A DNA stretch of 9,059 nt. Origin: Caulobacteraceae bacterium (GTDB lineage: Bacteria; Pseudomonadota; Alphaproteobacteria; Caulobacterales; Caulobacteraceae). The notes beneath the pieces were generated by a model. The model did no database searches and was not told where the DNA came from. It saw only the letters and a program-made list of their open reading frames with translations. Position 1 is the first letter of the stretch. Every line of letters begins with the position of its first letter. A program made the position numbers and the translations under genes. Below, piece after piece: positions 1 through 4,439 of the stretch. The stretch spans positions 1 to 9,059 of the forward strand of contig PMOM01000158.1 in NCBI GenBank assembly GCA_003161535.1, given 5' to 3'.

Positions 1-555
1 GACTACGGAGCCATCTGGCTGGACGGCGAGGACATCACCAACCAGCCCATGTATCAAAGGGCGCGCCTCGGCTTGGGCTATCTGCCCCAGGAAACTTCCA
101 TCTTCCGCGGCATGACCGTGGAACAAAACGTCATGGCTGTGGTGGAGATGCGCGAAGGCTCTCGCGAGCGGGTTCGCGCCATCACCGAGGAATTGTTAGC
201 CGAACTGCACATCGACCACCTTCGCTCTTCGCCGGCGGTCTCTCTTTCGGGGGGCGAACGGCGCCGCGTGGAGATTGCTCGGGCCCTGGCCAGCGAACCG
301 GCATTCATGCTTCTGGACGAACCGTTCGCCGGCATCGATCCCTTGGCCATCGCCGACATCCGCGAAGTAATCGGCTACCTGCGAAAGCGCGGCATCGGCA
401 TCCTGGTCACCGACCACAATGTGCGCGAGACGCTGGATATCATCGACCGCGCGTCCATCATCCACGCTGGCGAAGTGCTTTTCGAGGGCTCCCCCGATGA
501 GATCCTCGCCGATCCGGAGGTGCGGCGCGTCTATCTGGGCGACCGATTCGGCTAG
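1..555 (+). CDS. lptB: LptB, ATP-binding subunit of the LPS export ABC transporter (5' end outside window)
   Basis: This is the cytoplasmic ATPase of the LptB2FGC transporter, which hydrolyses ATP to extract lipopolysaccharide from the inner membrane for passage to the outer membrane. The window opens inside the gene in frame 1, so the Walker A motif and first strands are missing and 184 codons remain. Visible in order (window residue numbers) are the Q-loop YLPQE (27-31), the ABC signature LSGGE (82-86), Walker B FMLLDEP with catalytic Glu (102-108) and the H-loop TDHN (137-140). The C-terminal ending RRVYLGDRFG is typical of LptB. Stop is TAG at 553-555. An ATG at 49 is internal, not the true start. 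In many alphaproteobacteria rpoN follows lptB; here hpf follows after 126 bp. Product assignment is secure. Confidence 0.95.
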   Translation, partial: DYGAIWLDGEDITNQPMYQRARLGLGYLPQETSIFRGMTVEQNVMAVVEMREGSRERVRAITEELLAELHIDHLRSSPAVSLSGGERRRVEIARALASEPAFMLLDEPFAGIDPLAIADIREVIGYLRKRGIGILVTDHNVRETLDIIDRASIIHAGEVLFEGSPDEILADPEVRRVYLGDRFG

Positions 556-646
556 GCGCGCCTGGCGGCGGAGCGGCCGGCCCGTCCGCGCGTGAACGGC
601 GCGACAAGGGAAAAATTACGGCGCCGCCGGCGTTCCGCGGGCACGC

Positions 647-675
647 TTGACACCATTGTCGCGCCCAAGCGTTGG
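647..675 (+). promoter_or_regulatory. Possible sigma70-type promoter for hpf
   Basis: A perfect TTGACA hexamer occurs at 647-652 in the 126-bp gap between lptB and hpf. The region 16-18 bp downstream (about 669-675) has only a poor match to a -10 hexamer, which is common in GC-rich alphaproteobacteria. A start point would fall close to the hpf ATG at 682, giving a very short leader. The -35 match is seen directly; promoter activity is inference. Confidence 0.3.
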
Positions 676-681
676 TAGGTC

Positions 682-1305
682 ATGCAAGTGCATGTTTCCG
701 GCAAGCACGTCGATGTTGGCGAGGCCCTGCGTACGCGCGTGGGCGATGATTTGGCGGCCGGCATCGGCAAATATTTCGAGCGCGGCGGCGATGCCGACGT
801 GGTGGTCAGCCGCGATGGCCACGGTTTTCGGGTCGACTGCGTTGTCCTTCTGGCTTCCGGCCAACAACTGCAAAGCCATGGAATGGGCGGCGACGCCCAT
901 GCCGCCTTCGGCCACGCCCTGGCCAAGATCGAGACGCGCATCCGGCGCTACAAGCGGCGCTTGAAGAGTCACACCGTGGCGGCGACGGCCAAGGCCGCCG
1001 AGACCGCGTCGCACTACATCCTGCGCGCGCCGGCAGGTGATTCGGCCGAGGACGACTGGGACGACGGGGCCGCCGACGCTCCGCCGGCGGCGATGATCAT
1101 CGCCGAAACCGAAGCGGCGCTGAAGACAATGACCGTCTCCATGGCGGTGATGGAACTTGGCCGCTCGCAATCTCAAACAATCGTGTTCAGGAACGCCGCC
1201 CACGGCGGTTTGTCCGTGGTATATCGCCGCCCGGATGGCAATGTTGGCTGGATCGATCCGGAGCGGACCAAGCCGAACAACGGCGCCGTTTCTGGCCGGC
1301 GCTGA
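682..1305 (+). CDS. hpf: Long-form ribosome hibernation promoting factor (HPF/RaiA family)
   Basis: The protein has 207 residues, the length of long HPF. The N-terminal S30AE domain (about 1-98) begins MQVHVSGKHVDVGEALR and ends in a basic helix (KIETRIRRYKRR, 82-93). An acidic linker (about 115-137) leads to the C-terminal dimerisation domain (about 138-194), which has the family signature VVYRRPDGNVGWIDP. Members of this family bind the small ribosomal subunit in the decoding region, and the C-terminal domain dimerises to make inactive 100S ribosomes in stationary phase or starvation. The ATG at 682 sits directly at the conserved start of the domain; the upstream Shine-Dalgarno match is weak (GTAGG). 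The ptsN gene follows after 66 bp on the same strand, a common alphaproteobacterial arrangement. Confidence 0.93.
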   Translation: MQVHVSGKHVDVGEALRTRVGDDLAAGIGKYFERGGDADVVVSRDGHGFRVDCVVLLASGQQLQSHGMGGDAHAAFGHALAKIETRIRRYKRRLKSHTVAATAKAAETASHYILRAPAGDSAEDDWDDGAADAPPAAMIIAETEAALKTMTVSMAVMELGRSQSQTIVFRNAAHGGLSVVYRRPDGNVGWIDPERTKPNNGAVSGRR

Positions 1306-1371
1306 AGGACTTCGCCGACGCTTAGCGCTTCCTTGTTTTGTTGATGTTTCACACACCGAGGGGCTAGCGGC

Positions 1372-1857
1372 GTGAGCGATTATTTCTCATCGATGATGAT
1401 CGGGGACCTTCTCGATCACGGCTCGATCTCGCCGCGCGTGTCGGCGGCCAGCAAGCGTCAGGTCCTGTCGGTGACGGCGGAGATCGCCGCCCGCTCCTTT
1501 GGCCTGAAAGCGCCGCGGGTGTTCGATGCCCTGATCGAGCGCGAAGCGCTCGGCGCGACGGGCGTTGGCCACGGCGTCGCCATACCGCACGCTCAGGTGG
1601 AAGGCCTAGACCGCATGCGCGGCGTCTTCCTGCGGCTCAGCCCGCCGGTGGATTTTGGCGCGGTGGACGATGAGCCGGTGGATCTCGTCTTTGCTCTTCT
1701 TTGCCCGCCGGACGCCGGATCCGAGCAGCTGCGCGCCTTGGCGCGCATCGCCCGCGCCCTGCGCCTGCCCGAATTGCGCCAGCAACTCAGACAAGCCAGC
1801 GGCGCCGACGCCATCCGCGCCCTGCTGGTGCGTGAAATGCGGCCTTCGGCCGCTTAG
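1372..1857 (+). CDS. ptsN: PtsN, EIIA-Ntr of the nitrogen phosphotransferase system
   Basis: A 161-residue EIIA domain of the PTS fructose/mannitol type that receives phosphate from NPr in the nitrogen PTS (PtsP-PtsO-PtsN). It acts as a regulator, for example of potassium transport, nitrogen and stress responses, rather than in sugar uptake. The phosphoacceptor motif GHGVAIPHA places the phosphorylated histidine at residue 73. The start is GTG at 1372, supported by GAGGGG at 1358-1363 with an eight-base spacer; the next ATG codons (1393, 1396) lie inside the conserved N-terminal region. It follows hpf by 66 bp and is probably co-transcribed with it. Its TAG stop (1855-1857) overlaps the stop of a small convergent gene on the other strand, leaving no room for a separate terminator. 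Confidence 0.94.
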   Translation: MSDYFSSMMIGDLLDHGSISPRVSAASKRQVLSVTAEIAARSFGLKAPRVFDALIEREALGATGVGHGVAIPHAQVEGLDRMRGVFLRLSPPVDFGAVDDEPVDLVFALLCPPDAGSEQLRALARIARALRLPELRQQLRQASGADAIRALLVREMRPSAA

Positions 1858-2021
1858 GCCGGGTCGGACAGATACGCGCCGCGTCCTAGCCGGGCGCGCA
1901 AGACCATCGCTCGCAACGCCAGCAGCACCGCATGGCCCACGTGCCAGGCGAGGCGCAGGGCCGACCAAATGATCATCCAGGCCAGGAACGCGAAGGTGAG
2001 CAGGACAATCGCCAGCATCAT
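1854..2021 (-). CDS. Small hydrophobic protein, probable single-pass membrane protein (55 aa)
   Basis: An open frame on the minus strand begins ATGATG (2021, 2018) and stops at TAA 1854-1856. It encodes 55 residues. Residues 2-20 are almost entirely hydrophobic (MLAIVLLTF, AFLAWMIIW) and fit one transmembrane helix, followed by an amphipathic segment and a basic stretch LRARLGRG (about 41-48). It begins 46 bp downstream of the DUF1150 stop in the same direction as hsp20 and DUF1150, so it may be the third gene of that unit. Its stop overlaps the convergent ptsN stop. No convincing Shine-Dalgarno precedes either ATG. I do not recognise a family. Composition and context favour a real gene, but without homology it stays tentative. 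Confidence 0.45.
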   Translation of the reverse strand: MMLAIVLLTFAFLAWMIIWSALRLAWHVGHAVLLALRAMVLRARLGRGAYLSDPA

Positions 2022-2067
2022 CGGCGTTCGATCATGGCGGGCAGGCAGGGGGGACGCGCCGCCTGTT

Positions 2068-2325
2068 TCAATGCACGGACACCGGCGCCAGTTCGTGCGC
2101 CAGGGCCGCGGCGACCGCGGAATCCTTGTCGCCCATCACCGCCAGACGGGCGCCATCGGCGCGGTGGACCGCGTAAAGCGTCTGCTCGGGCTTCAGATCA
2201 AAGCCGCGAATCTGCTCGATCGGCGTGTCGGCCATGATCTCGGCGGCCTTGATCGGCCGGACATAGACCAGATCGGGCGCGCCCAGGGCGGCGAAGGCTT
2301 CGGTGGATAAACGAGCAGTGAGCAT
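2068..2325 (-). CDS. DUF1150 family protein
   Basis: An 85-residue protein with the features of the alphaproteobacterial DUF1150 family: the segment LVYVRPIKAAEIMADTP (about 19-35) and the segment TLYAVHRADGARLAVMGD (about 49-66). The ATG at 2325 is preceded by TTAGGAGAT, a good ribosome binding site. The gene lies 34 bp downstream of hsp20 on the same strand. DUF1150 genes are commonly found beside small heat-shock protein genes in alphaproteobacteria, which suggests a role in protein quality control or co-regulation by heat. No biochemical function is known to me, and no signal peptide or membrane segment is visible, so it should be cytoplasmic. Confidence 0.85.
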   Translation of the reverse strand: MLTARLSTEAFAALGAPDLVYVRPIKAAEIMADTPIEQIRGFDLKPEQTLYAVHRADGARLAVMGDKDSAVAAALAHELAPVSVH

Positions 2326-2359
2326 GACGATCTCCTAACGCTTACTATGACGGCTTGGT

Positions 2360-2785
2360 TCAGCCGGCCGTCTTGATGGGCACCCGCCGAACCAGGCGCG
2401 CGGGCGGCGGCCGCACCGCGTCGATATGCAAAAGGCCGTGTTCCAGGACCGCGCCGCGCACCTCCATGCCGTCGGCCAGTACGAAGCCGCGGACGAATCC
2501 CCGCGCCGCGATGCCCCGGTGCAGAAAGGCGCGCTCGCCGGCGGCGGCCGGCTCGGGCTCACGCTTGCCGGTGATGATCAGCTGATTGTCCTCGACGCTG
2601 ACGTCGAGCTGATCGGCGGTGAATCCCGCCACCGCCAGGGTGATGCGCACCGCGCCTTCGCCGGCGTCCTCGACATTGTAGGGCGGATAGCCTTCGGCGG
2701 CGGCCTTGGCGGCCCGTTCGATAAGCGCCCGCGTGTGCTCGAAACCGAGCAGGAACGGGCTGTCGAACAGCGGTGAACGGTTCAT
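2360..2785 (-). CDS. Small heat-shock protein of the Hsp20/IbpA family
   Basis: A 141-residue holdase chaperone that binds unfolding proteins during heat stress without ATP and hands them to DnaK/ClpB. The alpha-crystallin domain spans about residues 33-127, starting with the IbpA-type YPPYNVED. It includes the family stretch FLHRGIAARGFVRGFVLADG (88-107) and the late strand motif LEHGLLHID (114-122). The tail carries V-P-I (135-137), the I/V-x-I motif that docks into neighbouring subunits to build oligomers. The start ATG at 2785 is preceded by AAGGA at 2791-2795. That ribosome binding site is buried in a predicted leader hairpin, and a CTTGAA element lies about 100 bp upstream, so heat control at both transcription and translation is likely. 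DUF1150 follows 34 bp downstream. Confidence 0.93.
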   Translation of the reverse strand: MNRSPLFDSPFLLGFEHTRALIERAAKAAAEGYPPYNVEDAGEGAVRITLAVAGFTADQLDVSVEDNQLIITGKREPEPAAAGERAFLHRGIAARGFVRGFVLADGMEVRGAVLEHGLLHIDAVRPPPARLVRRVPIKTAG

Positions 2786-2835
2786 CGGAGTCCTTAAGAC
2801 AAGCGACCCCGCCGAGGGCCGCCCCTCATGAGGCG
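2786..2835 (-). promoter_or_regulatory. ROSE-like RNA thermometer in the hsp20 5' leader
   Basis: Reading the minus strand, UCGCU (2806-2802) faces the Shine-Dalgarno AGGA (2794-2791) across a seven-base loop. This matches the ROSE hallmark of a UYGCU motif opposite AGGA with one unpaired G. The helix continues without interruption: CGGGG (2811-2807) pairs with CUCCG (2790-2786), with one G-U pair, ending next to the AUG at 2785. A second hairpin lies upstream at 2820-2835 with a six-pair stem and a four-base loop. ROSE elements are known from small heat-shock genes of alpha- and gammaproteobacteria, where warming opens the hairpin and exposes the ribosome site. Pairing was worked out by eye; function is inferred. 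Confidence 0.65.
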
Positions 2836-2859
2836 ACGGCTCGCGGCGTAGGGGTTTAA

Positions 2860-2886
2860 GTGGCGATTGGCGGGGCGAGGTTCAAG
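2860..2886 (-). promoter_or_regulatory. Candidate sigma32 (RpoH) heat-shock promoter for hsp20
   Basis: On the minus strand CTTGAA occurs at 2886-2881, the exact -35 core of RpoH promoters. The -10 side, about 13-15 bp downstream (around 2867-2858), reads TCGCCACTTA, only a loose match to CCCCATNT. A start near 2850 would give a leader of about 65 bases, enough to hold the two leader hairpins. Position ahead of a small heat-shock gene supports the reading; the weak -10 limits confidence. Confidence 0.35.
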
Positions 2887-2909
2887 CGGGGGGTTCCCCG
2901 GACGTGGAA

Positions 2910-2938
2910 ACGGCCGCTCCCTTTAGGGAAGCGGCCGT
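2910..2938 (-). terminator. Rho-independent terminator, probably the original tRNA-Ala terminator
   Basis: ACGGCCGCT (2910-2918) pairs with AGCGGCCGT (2930-2938), and CCC (2919-2921) pairs with GGG (2926-2928) around a TTTA loop with one bulged A. On the minus strand the hairpin is followed by a short TTT run. It starts two bases beyond the partial tRNA-Ala 3' end (2941-2964, minus sense), exactly where a terminator for that tRNA would be expected. I infer that it served tRNA-Ala before the island split the two. It also insulates the hsp20 unit from the island. Confidence 0.7.
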
Positions 2939-2940
2939 GT

Positions 2941-2964
2941 TGGTGAGCTAAGCGGAGTCGAACC
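2941..2964 (-). repeat. Left attachment-site repeat: partial copy of the tRNA-Ala 3' end
   Basis: Positions 2945-2964 are identical over 20 bp to 7242-7261 inside tRNA-Ala. Allowing one missing base, the match extends through TGGT at 2941-2944, the complement of the encoded CCA tail plus one base. Only the acceptor 3' strand and the 3' half of the T arm are present; the sequence diverges from the tRNA at 2965. A direct repeat of a tRNA 3' end at the far side of an accessory segment is the usual product of integrase-mediated insertion. Confidence 0.8.
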
Positions 2965-2981
2965 ACGGCAGCGCCAACGCG

Positions 2982-3554
2982 TTAGGTTTCCCACACGTCT
3001 TCAATCAAGAGCCCAACGTATACACGGCTTTCAATCTCCTCGGCGGCTGCGTCCTCGGACAAATCCAACAACTCGATAAAATGCGCCGACCTTAGGCGGC
3101 GGGATTGCTGCTTAGGGTCAATGGAGAGAACGGGAAAGTTAATGGACAGTCGTACTGTGCACCCAGGTCTTGAAATCATATCCCCCCAGATCGATGCGAA
3201 AAATGTCGGCGTAACCCGAAGGTCGATCCTAAGGTCATAATCTATGATGTAGGGATAGTTGGCCCCTTCATCTTCGTCCCGATATATCGTCAATAGCCCG
3301 GTGAGGCCTGCTATATCCTCAGCAAATCCGTAGGAATTGATGAAGCCTAAACGCGGCGCGTCCTCTAGTGAGAATGCGATCTGTATAGTGTGACCGTTCC
3401 AATATTCTGCGGCTTGCCCGAGGTCGTAGCGCCCAGATCGGACGAGCTTTGCCGACGTGGCATTTATAGCAATGGCCTCTCTGGAAAAGAGAAGTCCTGG
3501 CTTACCTCCCTTTCCTGGGGGTTCTCGATACTGGCCGTCTATTGGTCGACTCAT
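2982..3554 (-). CDS. Uncharacterised 190-residue island protein
   Basis: I do not recognise a family. The protein is soluble in appearance, with no signal peptide or membrane helix. Its first 20 residues are polar and rich in Gly and Pro (REPPGKGGKPG). The middle alternates hydrophobic and polar residues (for example HTIQIAFSL, YIIDYDLRIDLRV, CTVRLSINFPVLSI), as expected of a beta-rich fold. A helical, acidic C-terminus follows (HFIELLDLSEDAAAEEIE). The ATG at 3554 is preceded by GAAGGG, ten bases from the start and inside a small hairpin. It lies 73 bp downstream of the octapeptide-repeat gene on the same strand and is probably expressed with it. Its stop is only 17 bp from the left attachment repeat, so it is the last gene of the island's left arm. 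Confidence 0.7.
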   Translation of the reverse strand: MSRPIDGQYREPPGKGGKPGLLFSREAIAINATSAKLVRSGRYDLGQAAEYWNGHTIQIAFSLEDAPRLGFINSYGFAEDIAGLTGLLTIYRDEDEGANYPYIIDYDLRIDLRVTPTFFASIWGDMISRPGCTVRLSINFPVLSIDPKQQSRRLRSAHFIELLDLSEDAAAEEIESRVYVGLLIEDVWET

Positions 3555-3562
3555 TCAGTATC

Positions 3563-3579
3563 TGCCCTTCGCAAGGGCA
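3563..3579 (-). promoter_or_regulatory. Hairpin over the ribosome binding site of the 190-residue gene
   Basis: TGCCCTT (3563-3569) pairs with AAGGGCA (3573-3579) around a three-base loop. On the minus strand the 3' arm is AAGGGCA, which contains the only plausible Shine-Dalgarno sequence, ten bases before the ATG at 3554. Translation could therefore depend on unfolding or on ribosomes arriving from upstream. It has no U-run, so it is unlikely to be an intrinsic terminator. The structure is visible; a regulatory role is inference. Confidence 0.35.
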
Positions 3580-3627
3580 TCGTCACAGTCGGCGGCGTGG
3601 CGCGCGTCATCGTGAGGGTGTCATTGG

Positions 3628-4059
3628 CTAGACGGGATGTAGGCGTAGTTCGGCCCCAGTAAGGTGTTTCCTCAACAAGTCCGCTAGTCTCTGAAGGCGT
3701 CTTCGCTCCAGCTGCTCAATCAAATAAGGTAGCGGCGGATGGTTGCTCTGATACGGCGGCGAACCGGGACCAGTGTAGAGCCCTCCACCAGGGCCGCTGT
3801 AGAGGCCGCCGCCGGGACCTGTGTACATTCCTCCGCCTGGACCGGTGTACAACCCGCCACCGGGACCGGTGTAAAGACCTCCACCAGGCCCCGTGTACAA
3901 TCCACCGCCCGGTCCGGTGTACAACCCGCCGCCTGGACCTGTGTACCGCCCGCCCCCAGGTCCGGTATACGCCCCACCGCCCGGACCCGTGTAAAGTCCA
4001 CCACCCGGACCGGTGTAGAGGCCGCCGCCAGGACCATTATAGCGATCACGCGGCCACAT
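3628..4059 (-). CDS. Gly/Tyr octapeptide-repeat protein (GPGGGxYT x 11) with C-terminal amphipathic helix
   Basis: After a short start (MWPRDRYN) the protein consists of eleven consecutive octapeptides GPGGG-x-Y-T/S, where x is mostly Leu but also Ala, Arg or Met. A degenerate twelfth unit GPGSPPYQ follows. The last 40 residues are different: a Pro-rich linker (SNHPPLPY), then an amphipathic, strongly basic helix (LIEQLERRRLQRLADLLRKHL). No signal peptide or membrane span is visible, so it is probably cytoplasmic. Two ATG codons (4062, 4059) follow GGAGG at 4066-4070; the second has the better six-base spacing and gives 143 residues. It is divergent from the kinase gene and upstream of the 190-residue gene. 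I know no named family. The repeats could form an extended or self-associating low-complexity domain, and the many Tyr and Thr residues would be possible kinase targets; both ideas are inference. Confidence 0.75.
   Translation of the reverse strand: MWPRDRYNGPGGGLYTGPGGGLYTGPGGGAYTGPGGGRYTGPGGGLYTGPGGGLYTGPGGGLYTGPGGGLYTGPGGGMYTGPGGGLYSGPGGGLYTGPGSPPYQSNHPPLPYLIEQLERRRLQRLADLLRKHLTGAELRLHPV
3772..4035 (-). repeat. Eleven tandem 24-bp units encoding GPGGGxYT
   Basis: The array is an in-frame tandem repeat with a 24-bp period inside the octapeptide-repeat gene. Units differ mainly at third codon positions: the Gly codons end in different bases from unit to unit and Pro alternates among several codons, while the amino acids stay nearly constant. 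This pattern indicates an old array maintained by selection on the protein rather than recent slippage. There are no spacers, so it is not a CRISPR. Confidence 0.9.
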
Positions 4060-4087
4060 CATCGACCTCCGGGCGTACTAGGGGCTG

Positions 4088-4171
4088 TCAAGCGGACAGA
4101 GACCGCACAATCCGAGGATCGGCACAATACCGCTTCACAGTGCTCTCAGAGAGCCCGAAGTGTTCCGCCAT
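4088..4171 (-). pseudogene. Possible helix-turn-helix remnant upstream of the octapeptide-repeat gene
   Basis: On the minus strand a frame open from 4234 to the TGA at 4088-4090 reads, near its end, LLMAEHFGLSESTVKRYCADP. Its spacing and residues resemble a helix-turn-helix (two short helices, Gly-Leu-Ser turn, then a recognition helix), as seen in recombinase tails and small regulators. The only ATG (4171) would give 27 residues starting inside the motif, and no ribosome binding site is visible. It may be the C-terminal scrap of a lost regulator or recombinase, or chance. The recognition-helix DNA also contains the palindrome at 4142-4154. Confidence 0.25.
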
Positions 4172-4202
4172 CAGAAGGCGCGTCAAGTATCTTTTGAGGT
4201 AC

Positions 4203-4223
4203 CCCGATAGGCTGCCTATCGGG
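4203..4223. promoter_or_regulatory. 21-bp palindrome (CCCGATAGG / CCTATCGGG) between the divergent arms
   Basis: CCCGATAGG (4203-4211) and CCTATCGGG (4215-4223) are perfect inverted repeats around CTG, and counting the inner C-G pair the symmetry runs to ten pairs about a central T. Neither side has a T-run, so a terminator is unlikely. Its place between divergent transcription units fits an operator for a dimeric regulator. A shorter palindrome, GCTCTC-A-GAGAGC, lies at 4142-4154. Symmetry is seen directly; operator function is inference. Confidence 0.4.
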
Positions 4224-4439
4224 TGGGTCAGAACCTACAACTTGCGAGCGGGGGCGAGACATTTCGAAGTGTTCGGAGCCCTGCCACCACTGGGCCGCGC
4301 CCGCACACCCCGTGAGGGACATTTCATTCACGACCGCCCTCGCCGACGCGTGCAAGCTCCCAGTCAAACATTCTGGCCCCGCTTGTTACAGCCAAGGTCA
4401 ACTGCGGCCGAGTCGCGACAGCCTTGGACTCATGCGATC

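Larger units (their letters stand above)
4072..4439. promoter_or_regulatory. Divergent intergenic region between the two arms of the island
   Basis: About 370 bp separate the starts of the octapeptide-repeat gene (minus) and the kinase (plus). The region should hold the promoters of both arms. It contains two palindromes (4142-4154 and 4203-4223). A ten-base sequence CGAAGTGTTC is repeated at 4156-4165 and 4265-4274, each copy containing GAA-N3-TTC dyad symmetry. On the minus strand TTGACG occurs at 4186-4181, a possible -35 for the left arm. I see no convincing promoter for the kinase. The plus-strand frame is open back to an ATG at 4140, but its translation is Arg/Pro-rich and looks non-coding. 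Confidence 0.4.

Noticed and set aside
641..665. Sigma54 promoter before hpf
   Set aside because: GGCACG is present, but no TTGC element follows at the required spacing.
616..1356. 246-codon minus-strand frame opposite hpf
   Set aside because: Antisense shadow in GC-rich DNA; the plus strand encodes a full-length HPF with both domains.
3772..4035. CRISPR array
   Set aside because: Units are contiguous with a 24-bp period, no unique spacers, coding in frame, and no cas genes in the window.
2982..4059. Toxin-antitoxin pair formed by the left-arm genes
   Set aside because: Neither protein resembles a known toxin or antitoxin, the genes do not overlap, and 143 and 190 residues of these types do not fit the usual pattern.
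3739..4197. Plus-strand open frame of 152 codons opposite the octapeptide-repeat gene
   Set aside because: It is the antisense shadow of a 24-bp repeat, where periodicity keeps the opposite frame open. The minus frame has a GGAGG site and a sensible C-terminal helix.
4140..4439. 100-residue N-terminal extension of the kinase frame starting at ATG 4140
   Set aside because: The translation is Arg/Pro-rich without kinase-like or domain-like features, spans two palindromes, and has no ribosome site. The conserved domain is complete from 4440.
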